Origin: Lunularia cruciata
Taxonomy: Eukaryota > Streptophyta > Marchantiopsida > Lunulariales > Lunulariaceae
DNA length: 64,000 nucleotides
Direction: 5' to 3'
Assembly: GCA_948567375.1 (NCBI GenBank)
Contig: OX419761.1
Location: 23,004,501 to 23,068,500, forward strand
Part shown: positions 13,301 through 24,300 of the stretch, in pieces
Layout: each line of letters opens with the position of its first letter
Numbering within the stretch: position 1 is the stretch's first letter
Made by a program: the position numbers and the translations under genes
The notes under the pieces: generated by a model
Seen by the model: the letters and a program-made list of their open reading frames with translations, nothing else
The model's database searches: none
Told to the model about the DNA's origin: nothing

Positions 13301-15141
13301 GGGGTATCTGAATGTGAAGTGTTGGTGGTGTTAGTCACAGGAACAGTGACTCTATGGTTTGATGGCCCAATCCTCAAGTACCCTTTGTGCCATCGATCAG
13401 TTGTGCGTGCTGCTCTCAACCATGGCCTCCCAAGAAGTAAGTCATAGCTTGAATCCTTCAAGACTTGGAAAGTCATGAGATTTTGAACTCCCATAACTGA
13501 AACTACCACCTTATCCATCACCCCTACTGGTCGAACTTGTTGCTTGTTTGCCATGCTCACCACAAATGTTGAAGGTCTTGAGGGTATCATACCCAACTTC
13601 TTCATCAACCTTTCTGACATGGCATTCACTGCTGATCCTCCATCAACCAATGCATCCTTGATGTTGTGACCATTCACTCTCACATCAATCTTGGAGGCAT
13701 ATTCACAAGCCTCCCATGGTGCTGGCTTGGCATCCACCACCCCCATTGATACTAGAACTTTTGCCTTCTTCTTCTTCTTGCTCCTTGTAGAACTCAAACC
13801 ACCTCTAAGCTCCTTTCTCAAGGTAGGGTTCAAAGCAATTAATTGGCCCACTGTGATGTTAGCCTTGTGACTACCAACATCCTCCAACACATTGTAGTTC
13901 CATTGTTGTTTTGAGATCAAGAAGTCCTCCATCCCCAACGTCTTCCTTGGAGTCTTTGTTGTTGATGGTGTTGAGGTGCGAGTGCTCCTAGTAGACATAG
14001 GAGTATCCTTGCTTGAAGTAAATCCTTGAGAAGAGTGAACATCCTCTACAAAACGAGCTCTCTTCTTCTCTTGTGCCAAAAGCTCCAAATTAAGACCCTT
14101 GGAGTTTGAGCACTCTCCCTTCTCATACTTGCTCTCAACCACATCTATGGATGCTATCCCCTTACCTTTGTTGGGATTAGGAGCCACTTGGGTTTCACTA
14201 CCTCTCTCTTTCCCTCTATTGGCTCCCTCATAACCCCTTCCTCCATGGTAAGTGGAATTTGGGCAATTCCTTTGGATATGGCCTCCACAACCAAAACAAT
14301 TTCTATCATTGAAATTGTTGGCTGGTTGGCCTCCTCTATATGGATAGCTTCCATAACTCCTAGGCCCTCTCCCTACATTCTGATCCACCTCTCTCTTCTC
14401 CCATAGTTGCACCACATTGATCTTGAGATCCGCAAGTTGTTCTGTGATGGTTTGGAGTGGATCTTTTGGTGGAGGTGCAAGAACTGGAGCAACTACTACT
14501 TGTGGTGCAACCCTTGTCACCAAAGTATCAGAAGTTCCATCATACTTGTAGCCTTGAGGAGGATGCACAACCTCCTTCACCACCAAATCACTCTCATCCC
14601 CTTCCAAACTCTCCTCCATACGAATTGCGATCTTGATAGCTTCAACCTTGGAAGAAGGTTTCTCATATCTCACCTTGCTTCTAATTTGTGGTCTCAACCC
14701 TCCCACAAAATTCTTGGTGAGCATGGCCCCTATGCCAATCATTGTAGTCTCCACATCATCCTCACCCTTCCTCAACACTATGCAAAATCTGGACTCTAAC
14801 TTTTCCACTCTTTCCACATAGATTCTCACTTTCTCTCCATCTCCTTGCTTGAGAAATGTAACCTCACTCATCAATCTCTCATAACTCTCATCAGGAAGAA
14901 AGTTCTCAATGAGTGCTGAAGTCAAAGTCTCCCAAGACTCCTCTTCCCCCTCTCTCCTCTCTCTCTTTTGGTATTCTGACTCATACCATGTAAGTGATGC
15001 ATCCTCAAAGAAATCTGGTAATAATGAGGCCCACTCATTCTTCCTCCTCTCATTGTTTCCTATGCAAGCTCTCTTGAAGTCTCTCACAAAGGCCTCCACA
15101 TCTTCTCCATCCTTGCCAAAGAAAACTGGAAGTTTTCCCAT
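10315..15141 (-). pseudogene. gag-pol of element 1, interrupted by a nonsense codon
   Basis: Same 1608-codon reading frame as element 2, on the minus strand from ATG at 15141. A Trp codon has become TAG at 10792-10794, so the first part stops after 1449 aa. The rest (integrase C-terminus and GPF region) stays open to 10315 in the same frame. The gag zinc knuckle has lost two codons and reads CFGCGGHIQRNC, which breaks the C-X2-C-X4-H-X4-C spacing. A two-codon gain in an acidic SDSDSD stretch offsets the length. Retropepsin, RT with FIDD, RNase H and integrase motifs are otherwise still present. One or both lesions should block a functional product, though a relative could supply proteins in trans. 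Confidence 0.9.
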
Positions 15142-15374
15142 CTTAACCCCTCACTATCTTTCTTTTCTCTCAATTTTTTTTCTCTTTTCTTTTCTCTCAC
15201 TCTATTACTAATAGAGTATATACATGACTAACACCATTTGAGAATAATCCACTCTAGGGAAAACAAAAGGTTCAAGTTGCTCCAAGATTTCTATAGCAAC
15301 ATCAAATCCTAGAGTGCATATTAATCTAACTCTCATGGATAGTTTATCCATAAGTTGAAAGATTATCTCCATCA

Positions 15375-15824
15375 CTAATCTTGAGAACTAGCTGATGAAG
15401 GTGATAGTATTTTTGTAGTTGTACTTAGACTCTCTCCAAGATCCTTCACCAAAGTTTCCAAAAGTGCTTTTACTCCACTACACTCATGTCCTTTTGGAAG
15501 TCCTTCAACTCCACAAACCTCACATAACTCCTTGGTCTTAGATCTTCTCCCTCCCAATCTTGGTGAAGAAGGTCCAACATGCAAACCCAAGTCAAGTAAG
15601 CCTCTCCTTTCCCTCAATCTCTTGCTCTCAAAGGTCAATGGACATGAACTTGCCTTATGTCCCTTCTCTCCACATAGAAAGCACTTAGACTCACTCTTTC
15701 CTCCAAGTGGTGTAGGTTTTTGGATCCTCTCAATACTCTCTTCAAATTCTATTGTAAACTCTCTTTTCCTCAAATCAACCCCTACAATCACCTCAAACCC
15801 TTGGGGAACCTTGCATAATCTCAA
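15375..15824 (-). CDS. Accessory leader ORF of element 1 with CCHC zinc knuckle
   Basis: Open reading frame of about 149 codons between the 5' LTR and gag, separate from gag-pol. It contains CFLCGEKGHKASSC, a canonical zinc knuckle, and a second Cys/His cluster (CEVCGVEGLPKGHEC). The same frame is kept in element 2 (20644-21141), with nearly identical sequence after the first residues. Small indels just upstream put element 1 out of frame with the element 2 start, so the true start is uncertain; the reading here begins at a TTG. The function is not known. Nucleic-acid binding is inferred from the zinc knuckle. Confidence 0.65.
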   Translation of the reverse strand: MRLCKVPQGFEVIVGVDLRKREFTIEFEESIERIQKPTPLGGKSESKCFLCGEKGHKASSCPLTFESKRLRERRGLLDLGLHVGPSSPRLGGRRSKTKELCEVCGVEGLPKGHECSGVKALLETLVKDLGESLSTTTKILSPSSASSQD

Positions 15825-16686
15825 TTTTCACTCTTGATGACCCTCCATGTTCCCAAGATGAATCTAAACACTCAAACATGCTTTTTGTTGATTTCAAATT
15901 TCTCATGCATGAGGTCTCCACTCTGCAGAATTGACCCTTCCTCACAATGTCACTCAAATTTCCCAACCAATACGTCACATTCCTCTGAAAGTTTGCACAC
16001 TTGATAAAAACTCCAGGGCGTCCTTTCCTGCAAAATTTCAGATCTTTTCATCAAGCCATTTGGTCTAGACACCTTTCTATTCAGCACCCATATTTCAGAT
16101 TTGGTCTGAAAACCACCCCCCTCACTTAAAAAACTCATTTCTCCCTGCGCAAGAACTATCTCTCTCTAATTTTTGTGGCAGTAGGTAGGATACAATGCAG
16201 TGAATTTTCTTGGAAATTTTCAGGAAAATTCACTGAAAATTGAAGAAATGGTAGACTCTGTACAATTTTCCAGAGAGCATGCAGTTGCGGGAGCACTTTA
16301 CCCTATTAACTTTCAAAAATTCTAGCCCAGTGCGCATAGAAGCTCTCACAATAATTTCAAGTGTACTAACTGAAAGATAACCCAAGCTATCATGTGTAGA
16401 AATCTCAAGTCCAGATCTCAAACTTGAGATTTTGCCCAAAATCACCTTAATCCCCAAAATCTGCAATCCACCTCACACAATCTCTCCAATTCCTCTCATG
16501 TGTACAAGATGTACAAAATCACCTCAAAGACATCATAATGAACTACAGGGTATACAAATGGATCTTGGTTCTCTAACATAAGTTCAGCCCTCTCTTCTCC
16601 TAATGTTCTCTCCAAGTGAGCTCTCATAGCCTCCTTCTGCCTAATGTAGAATTAGACGCGGAACATTATCTTGCCTTCTAGAGAGG

Positions 16687-16703
16687 TCCCGACAACGGGA
16701 CCA
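16687..16703 (-). other. Primer binding site of element 1 (tRNA-Asp type)
   Basis: On the minus strand, TGGTCCCGTTGTCGGGA lies four bases inside the 5' LTR. It resembles the tRNA-Asp primer sequence used by several plant gypsy lineages (TGGCGCCGTTGCCGGGGA) with a few mismatches. Confidence 0.7.
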
Positions 16704-16707
16704 AAAA

Positions 16708-17397
16708 TGTGAGCCGGCCTGTCTCTCACTCAGGATGAACCTCTGATGGCTATTATGGTAGCGCACCATGGACTAAAAAGGCAAGGAACCCAAACTCCAT
16801 CATACTCCTCCAAGGCTAACACTCCAAGACTCAAGACATTGCTCACTAGAGAACTCAATGAGAGAGAGATAGTTGCAAATGAAAGGATGATGAGTACCTC
16901 CTCACCCCTTGTTTATATACTTGTGAAATAGTTACGTACCAAAGTTACTAATTACCGCAGTAACTCAAGTTACTAGACTAAAAGTCAAGTAAAGTCAAAA
17001 AGTAGAAAAGAATATCCATTCACATGGGCATATTCCCCTAAGCATGTGGTCTTATCTTGACCCAACCACTAAGTCAAGGATTCCTTCACATGGACTATCC
17101 TTGGAATAAAGAAGAATCCAAAACAAAAAGGTTTGCGGGCCCAAGAGTTCTCAACTCTTTCCTCAAAGCCAAACACCTAGGAATAATGCCAAGTCAACAC
17201 ACTAAAATCCAAAATAGTGGTGCTCATCTTTTCTACTTCCTCTAAAGTAAGGTCCACTCTATCTTAGCTATGACTAACTTTAGCTAACCATGACGAATAT
17301 AGAACCATCCTTTATCTCTATAAATAATATCTCTTAAGTACTTGTAATACCAAGCTAAATATCACAATACCACACACATGCACAAATGAGTGTTACA
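16708..17397 (-). repeat. 5' LTR of element 1
   Basis: 690 bp, same termini as 9577-10266. It is followed by GACC at 17398-17401, the target duplication. Confidence 0.92.
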
Positions 17398-17401
17398 GAC
17401 C

Positions 17402-17740
17402 AAGTTAGAGCATCATTTAATACTCCCATGTTACAATTATACCCATTATTTATCAAGAAGTAAGGTTAATGTTGGATTTTGGACTTTACTGGACCTCCAC
17501 TATTGTCTATGAGACATCATCAATATGTTTTAGTTATGGTAGAGCACTTCTCCAAGTGGATTTAGTTGGTGACACTCCTCACACATCCAATGAACAGACA
17601 ACTTACTTGTTCTTGGATTTTAATCTTAGTCATTTTGGTGCACCAATTGAGGTTTTGATTGATCAAGGTACAAAGTTATTGGGAGAGTTTCAAGTCTTGT
17701 GTGATAAGGCCTTGATTGATCATTGTATTATCTCCCAAGA
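17402..17740 (+). pseudogene. Gypsy element C, part 2: integrase catalytic core
   Basis: Continues the integrase of part 1 after element 1. It reads MLDFGLYWTS near 17470. The second catalytic aspartate region is FGAPIEVLIDQGTKLLGEFQ near 17635-17700, then KALIDHCIISQD. The frame runs straight into the D insertion at 17741. The bases CAAGA at 17736-17740 are repeated at 31155-31159. Confidence 0.8.
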
Positions 17741-18207
17741 CATAACAATATGGATTTTATAGACATGTTAGTCGAGACTAACAAAGTAACAAATAAGCCA
17801 AATTACCCAAGAATTATAAGAATATTCTAGAAATATCCAAGAAGCTAGTTGGTACTTTCTAAGGATTGAGTAATGTGTATACCAAGTGGTGATTATAGAA
17901 GGAAGCTTCTTTAGAAGCTTCCCGATCAGTTTAGTTTGCCCACCAAGTAGATGGATTCTAGAAGGAGGCTTCTTGGGAAGCTTGCTAACTAGCTTAGCTT
18001 GCATGCCACATAGGTAACTTCTAGGTTGAAGTAACTTGCACTCCAACAAGGTAGCTCTTAGGAAGCTTCATGAGAAGCTTCTCAAGAGCCTTCTATATTT
18101 GCTATAAATATCAAAGCTCAAGCTCATACCAGATATTGAGAGTTTGCATCATTCAAGAGTCTCAATGTGATCTTTCATTCTCTTATTTCTATCCTTGGTC
18201 TTTTCCA
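17741..18207 (+). repeat. 5' LTR of chromovirus D
   Basis: 467 bp, starts CATAACAATATGG (mutated TGTAACA) and ends CTTTTCCA (mutated CTTTTACA). It contains degraded copies of the GAAGCTTC repeats and a TATA box (GCTATAAATATC near 18110). Confidence 0.85.
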
Positions 18208-19128
18208 TTGCTATCAAAGTAGGAATGGAATGGATAGAATTATAGACCACCAAATCCATTTCACCTAAACCATTGATAGTTTTGTGTCCATGTATTACCC
18301 AAGCATCATTTCACATAGTTCATTATCTCTTACTTTGGGTAGAATTTTCTAAATGCAATCACCTTGTTTGATGAACCCTTGATACTTTTGATTGTAACTT
18401 ACAAAGAATGATAGATGTGTTGCATCTATATGTTAATTTAGATAATTATAGATAGAGTAGCAGCTATGGTGTTAATATCCAAAGTTATCATTACTATGGA
18501 GTAACAAATCAAGCACCTTACTCAATTGTTTGAAATAAGAGACCATCAATGACAAGAGCATAAAGAGAGAGCACCATTTTGAAAAGAGGAAGAGCAAATC
18601 TAATTTCCAAAGCCCAAGGTATTTGAAAGCAAGAATCTCCTAGGCACAATGGGAATTTTTTTGTTTGATTGTGAATGTTATTTTGAAGGTACAAATCTTC
18701 AAGATCAACATAGACAAATTCTCTTAGCTTCAAACCAATTGGATGAAGAGGAGAAACTATGGTGGCAATTCCACCATAGTTTCTCCAGCTAAATAGTAGT
18801 TTTTTGTACCAAGCTTAACATGAGAAGAATTCAAGAGTGCAACAATTAGGAGATTCCAAGCTATAAGTGCTGCATAAGCCACATGAGATAGATTGGCAAA
18901 ATTGAAATAAATTAGTTTTATGAGAAGTTACATCACTCAATTCCAAAACACCATAATGTAAATTCTAGATATATCAGAAATTGAAGCTTTGGATCAATTT
19001 GTGAGGGGCTTGAAGTCACACACCAAATTGGAAGTGACCATGGGAGAGCCCAAACACTTAGAAGAAGCCATACAATTGGCTAAGCACTTTGATTCCTTGT
19101 TTGCAACAACTTTGTCTTGATCTTGACC
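18208..19128 (+). pseudogene. Chromovirus D leader and gag, 5' part
   Basis: The best readable piece is at about 18970-19110: EALDQFVRGLKSHTKLEV followed by EAIQLAKHFDSL, a typical retrotransposon gag capsid pattern. Stops occur throughout. The frame is cut by element 2 at 19129 and gag resumes at 26936. Confidence 0.65.
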
Positions 19129-19807
19129 TGTAACACCCATTTGTGCATGTGTGTGGTATTGTGATATTTAGCTTGGTATTACAAGTACTTAAGAGATATT
19201 ATTTATATAGAGATAAAGGATGGTTCTATATTAGTCATGGTTAGCTAAAGTTAGTCATAGCTAAGATAGATGGGACCTTACTTTAGAGGAAGTAGGAAAG
19301 ATGAGCACCACTATTTTGGATTTTAGTGTGTTGACTTGGTATTATTCCTAGGTGTTTGGCTTTGGGGAAAGAGTTGAGAACTCTTGGGCCCGTAAGCCTT
19401 TTTGTTTTAGATTCTTCTTTAGTCCAAGGATAGCCCATGTGAAGGAATCCTTGCTTTAGTGGTTGGGTCAAGATAAGGGGAATATGCCCATGTGAATGGA
19501 TATTCCTTTCTACTTTTTGACTTTACTTGACTTTTAGTCTAGTAACTTGAGTTACTACGGTAATTAGTAACTTTGGTACATAACTATTTCACAAGTATAT
19601 AAACAAGGAGTGAGGAGGTACTCATCATCCTTTCATTTGCAACTATCTCTCTCTCATTGAGTTCTCTAGTGAGCAATGTCTTGAGTCTTGGAGTGTTAGC
19701 CTTGGAGGAGTATGATGGAGTTGGGGTTCCTTGCCTTCTTAGTCCATGGTGCGCTACCATAATAGCCATCAGAGGTTCATCCTTAGTGAGAGACAGGCCG
19801 GCTCACA
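19129..19807 (+). repeat. 5' LTR of element 2
   Basis: 679 bp, TGTAACACCC...CCGGCTCACA. A TATA box (GTATATAAAC) is at about 19595-19604, and transcription probably starts shortly after it. Confidence 0.95.
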
Positions 19808-19811
19808 TTTT

Positions 19812-19828
19812 TGGTTCCGTTGCCGGGA
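19812..19828 (+). other. Primer binding site of element 2 (tRNA-Asp type)
   Basis: TGGTTCCGTTGCCGGGA, four bases after the 5' LTR, matches the tRNA-Asp primer sequence (TGGCGCCGTTGCCGGGGA) apart from a few bases. Confidence 0.75.
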
Positions 19829-20643
19829 CCTCTCTAGAAGGCAAGATAATGTTCCGCGTCCAATTCTACATTAGGCAGAAGGAGGCTATGAGAGCTCACT
19901 TGGAGAGAACATTAGGAGAGGAGAGGGCTGAACTTATGTTAGAGAACCAAGATCCATTTGTATACCATGTAGTTCATTATGATGTCTTTGAGGTGATTTT
20001 GTACATCTTGTACACATGAGAGGAATTGGAGAGATTGTGTGAGGTGGATTGCAGATTTTGGGGATTAAGGTGATTTTGGGCAAAATCTCAAGTTTGAGAT
20101 CTGGACTTGAGATTTCTACACATGATAGCTTGGGTTATCTTTCAGTTAGCACACTTGAAATTATTGAGAGAGCTTCTATGCGCACTGGGCTAGAATTTTT
20201 GAAAGTTGATAGGGTAAAGTGCCCCCGCAACTGCATGCTCTCTGGAAAATTGTACAGAGTCTGCCATTTCTTCAATTTTCAGTGAATTGCCCTGAAAATT
20301 TCCAAAAAAATTCAGTGCATTGTATCCTACCTGCTGCCACAAAAATTAGAGAGAGATCGTTTTTGCGCAGGGCGTGATGAGTTTTTGAAGTGAGGGGGGT
20401 GGTTTTCAGACCAAATCTGAAATATGGGTGCTGAATAGAAAGGTGTCTAGGCCAAATGGCTCAATGAAAAGATCTGAAATTTTGCAGGGAGGGACGCCCT
20501 AGAGTTGTGATCAAGTGTGCAAAATTTCAGAGGACTGTGACGTATTGGTTGGGAGATTTGAATGACATTGTGAGGAAGGGTCAATTCTGCAGAGTGGAGA
20601 TCTCATGCATGAGAAGTTTGAGATCAACAAAAAGCATGTTTGA

Positions 20644-21141
20644 GTGTTTAGATTCATCTTGGGGAACATGGAGAGTCATCAAGAGTGGAAATTGAGATTA
20701 TGCAAGGTTCCCCAAGGGTTTGAGGTGATTGTAGGGGTGGATTTGAGGAAAAGAGAGTTTACAATAGAATTTGAAGAAAGTGTTGAGAGGATCCAAAAAC
20801 CTACACCACTTGGAGGAAAGAGTGAGTCTAAGTGCTTTCTATGTGGAGAGAAGGGACATAAGGCAAGTTCATGTCCATTGACCTTTGAGAGCAAGAGATT
20901 GAGGGAAAGGAGAGGCTTACTTGACTTGGGTTTGCATGTTGGACCTTCTTCACCAAGATTGGGAGGGAGAAGATCTAAGACCAAAGAGTTGTGTGAGGTT
21001 TGTGGAGTTGAAGGACTTCCAAAAGGACATGAGTGTAGTGGAGTAAAAGCACTTTTGGAAACTTTGGTGAAGGATCTTGGAGAGAGTCTTAGTACAGCTA
21101 CAGAAATACTACCACCTTCATCAGCTAGTTCTCAAGATTAG
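20644..21141 (+). CDS. Accessory leader ORF of element 2 with CCHC zinc knuckle
   Basis: A 165-codon frame located after about 840 bp of leader and 236 bp before the gag-pol start, in its own frame. Residues about 66-79 are CFLCGEKGHKASSC, a gag-like CCHC knuckle. A second cluster CEVCGVEGLPKGHEC sits near residues 117-131, and the C-terminus is Ser-rich. Upstream residues such as LCKVPQGFEVIVGV do not match a family I know. It is conserved in element 1, so it is part of the family and not a chance ORF. Possible roles are RNA packaging or chaperoning. A captured host fragment is also possible. The start codon is uncertain (ATG at 20644 or 20668). Confidence 0.75.
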   Translation: MFRFILGNMESHQEWKLRLCKVPQGFEVIVGVDLRKREFTIEFEESVERIQKPTPLGGKSESKCFLCGEKGHKASSCPLTFESKRLRERRGLLDLGLHVGPSSPRLGGRRSKTKELCEVCGVEGLPKGHECSGVKALLETLVKDLGESLSTATEILPPSSASSQD

Positions 21142-21377
21142 TGATGGAGATAATCTTTCAACTTATGGATAAACTATCCATGAGAGTTAGATTAATATGC
21201 ATTCTAGGATTTGATGTTGCTATAGAAATCTTGGAGCAACCTGAACCTTTTGTGTTCCCTAGAGTGGATTATTCTCAGATGGTGTTAGTCATGTATATAC
21301 TCTATTAGTAATAGAGTGAGAGAAAAGAAAAGAGGAAAAAAAAAATTGAGAGAAAAGAAAGATAGTGAGGGGTTAAG

Positions 21378-24300
21378 ATGGGGAAACTTCCAGTTTTCTT
21401 TGGCAAGGATGGAGAAGATGTGGAGGCCTTTGTGAGAGACTTCAAGAGAGCTTGCATAGGAAACAATGAGAGGAGGAAGAATGAGTGGGCCTCATTATTA
21501 CCAGATTTCTTTGAGGATGCATCACTTACATGGTATGAGTCAGAATACCAAAAGAGAGAGAGGAGAGAGGGGGAAGAGGAGTCTTGGGAGACTTTGACTT
21601 CAGCACTCATTGAGAACTTTCTTCCTGATGAGAGTTATGAGAGATTGATGAGTGAGGTTACATTTCTCAAGCAAGGAGATGGAGAGAAAGTGAGGGTCTA
21701 TGTGGAAAGAGTGGAAAAGTTGGAGTCCAGATTTCGCATAGTGTTGAGGAAGGGTGGGGATGATGTGGAGACTACAATGATTGGCATAGGGGCCATGCTC
21801 ACCAAGAATTTTGTGGGAGGATTGAGACCACAAATTAGAAGCAAGGTGAGATATGAGAAACCTTCTTCCAAGGTTGAAGCTATCAAGATCGCAATTCGTA
21901 TGGAGGAGAGTTTGGAAGGGGATGAAAGCGATTTGGTGGTGAAGGAGGTTGTGCATCCTCCTCAAGGCTACAAGTATGGTGGAAATTCTGATACTTTGGT
22001 GACAAGGGTTGCACCACAAGTAGTAGTTGCTCCAGTTCTTGCACCTCCACCAAAAGATCCACTCCAAACCATCACAGAACAACTTGCGGATCTCAAGATC
22101 AATGTGGTGCAATTATGGGAGAAGAGAGAGGTGGATCAGAATGTAGGGAGAGGGCCTAGGAGTTATGGAAACCATCCATATAGAGGAGGCCAACCAGCCA
22201 ACAATTTCAATGATAGAAATTGTTTTGGTTGTGGGGGAAGAGGCCATATCCAAAGGAATTGCCCAAATTCCACTTACCATGGAGGAAGGGGTTATGAGGG
22301 AGCCAATAGAGGGAAAGAGGGAGGTAGTGAAACCCAAGTGGCTCCTAATCCCAACAAAGGTAAGGGGATAGCATCCATAGATGTGGTTGAGAGCAAGTAT
22401 GAGAAGGGAGAGTGCTCAAACTCCAAGGGTCCTAATTTGGAGCTTTTGGCACAAGAGAAGAAGAGAGCTCGTTTTGCAGAGGATATTCACTCTTCTCAAG
22501 GATTTACTTCAAGCAAGGATACTCCTATGTCTACTAGGAGCACTCGCACCTCAACACCATCAACAACAAAGACTCCAAGGAAGAAGTTGGGGATGGAGGA
22601 CTTCTTGATCTCCAAGCAACAATGGAACTACAATGTGTTGGAGGATGTTGGTAGTCACAAGGCTAACATCACAGTGGGCCAATTAATTGCTTTGAACCCT
22701 ACCTTGAGAAAGGAGCTTAGAGTTGGTTTGAGTTCTACAAGGAGCAAGAAGAAGAAGAAGGCAAAAGTTCCAATATCAATGGGGGTGGTGGATGCCAAGC
22801 CAGCACCATGGGAAGCTTGTGAATATGCCTCCAAGATTGATGTGAGAGTGAATGGTCACAACATCAAGGATGCATTGGTTGATGGAGGATCAGCAGTGAA
22901 TGCCATGTCAGAAAGGTTGATGAAGAAGTTGGGTATGATACCCTCAAGAGCTTCAACATTTGTGGTGAGCATGGCAAACAAGCAACAAGTTCAACCAGTA
23001 GGAGTGATGGATAAGGTGGTAGTTTCAGTTATGGGAGTTCAAAATCTCATGACTTTCCAAGTCTTGAAGGATTCAAGCTATGACTTACTTCTTGGGAGGC
23101 CATGGTTGAGAGCAACACGCACAACTGATCGATGGCACAAAGGGTACTTAAGGATTGGGCCATCAAACCATAGAGTCACTGTTCCTGTGACTAACACCAC
23201 CAACACCTCACATTCAGATACCCCATCTTCTGATTATTGGGAATCTGATTCTGAAGGAGGAGCTTCAGGTGTGGACACAAGCATGGAAGAGGAGACTTCC
23301 ACGGAGGAGGATGAATCTGAATCTGATTCAGATGTGTATCCTTTGTGTGCTATGGATTTTTCACCTAAGCCAGAGGTTTTGAAGGACCCAGATAAATCAC
23401 CATTGACACTTGAGGAGGTAGAGAGAAGGTTATCTACCCTCAAGTATGGCCCAAATGTTACCAAGGAGGAGAAGGTGAGATTTGAGGAGATTTTCCGCAA
23501 GTTCATCCATGTGTTTGCTTTTAGTTACAAGGATTTGAAGGAAGTCACCTTGGAGGAGCACAAGATAGAGGTGGAGTCACATGCAAGACCAATCCGCCAA
23601 AAGCAACGTCGCATTAGCCCACCAATATCTTTGGTTGTGAAGGAGGAGATTGATAAGCTCAAGGAGGCTGGATTTATCTTTGAGGTGGAGAATTCAGAAT
23701 GGGTGTCTCCAATTGTCATTGTGAAGAAAAAGAATGGCAAGCTTTGGGTATGTGTGGATTACAAGAAGCTCAATGCTGTTACCAAGAAGGACTACTACCC
23801 ATTGCCATTCATTGATGAGATCTTGGAGGAGGTTGCAGGTCATGAGAGGTACAGTTTTGGAGATGGTTATAGTGGATATAACCAAATCAAGATTGCACCA
23901 GAGCATCAACAACTCACCACATTCACCACACCTTGGGGAACTTACGCTTTCAAGGTCATGCCTTTTGGGCTTTGCAATGCTCCAGCCACATTCCAACGGT
24001 TCATGAACAAGGTATTTGAACCTTTCATTGGGAAATTTGTGAGAGATTTCATTGATGACTTTTGTGTCTATGGAAGCAAGGAGGAGCACTTTGAGCACCT
24101 AATCAAAGTCTTGCAACGCTTGGATGAGGCAAATGCATCACTCAACCCAGAGAAGTGCATTTTTGGATGTGAAGAAGGTCTACTTTTGGGGCACATCATC
24201 TCCAAGGATGGAATAGCAGTTGATCCTGAGAAGGTGAGGAAAATCTCAGACCTTCCATTCCCTTCAAGCTTGACAAAGTTACGCCAATTCTTGGGAATGG

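Larger units (their letters stand above)
9577..17397 (-). mobile_element. Ty3/gypsy LTR retrotransposon, element 1 (full length, inactivated)
   Basis: A 7821-bp element on the minus strand with 690-bp LTRs at both ends and a 4-bp target duplication GACC (9573-9576 and 17398-17401). A tRNA-Asp-like primer site lies next to the 5' LTR. It has a long leader with a small CCHC-finger ORF and a gag-pol reading frame broken by one stop. About eleven differences between the LTRs were counted by eye, so it is older than element 2. It is inserted in the integrase of element C. It forms a very large inverted repeat with element 2, about 1.7 kb away. Confidence 0.92.

Noticed and set aside
20049-20285. 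78-codon frame in the leader of element 2, also found at 16230-16466 in element 1
   Set aside because: It is open in both copies, but they are near-identical anyway. It has no start context or domain pattern, so it was left as leader sequence.
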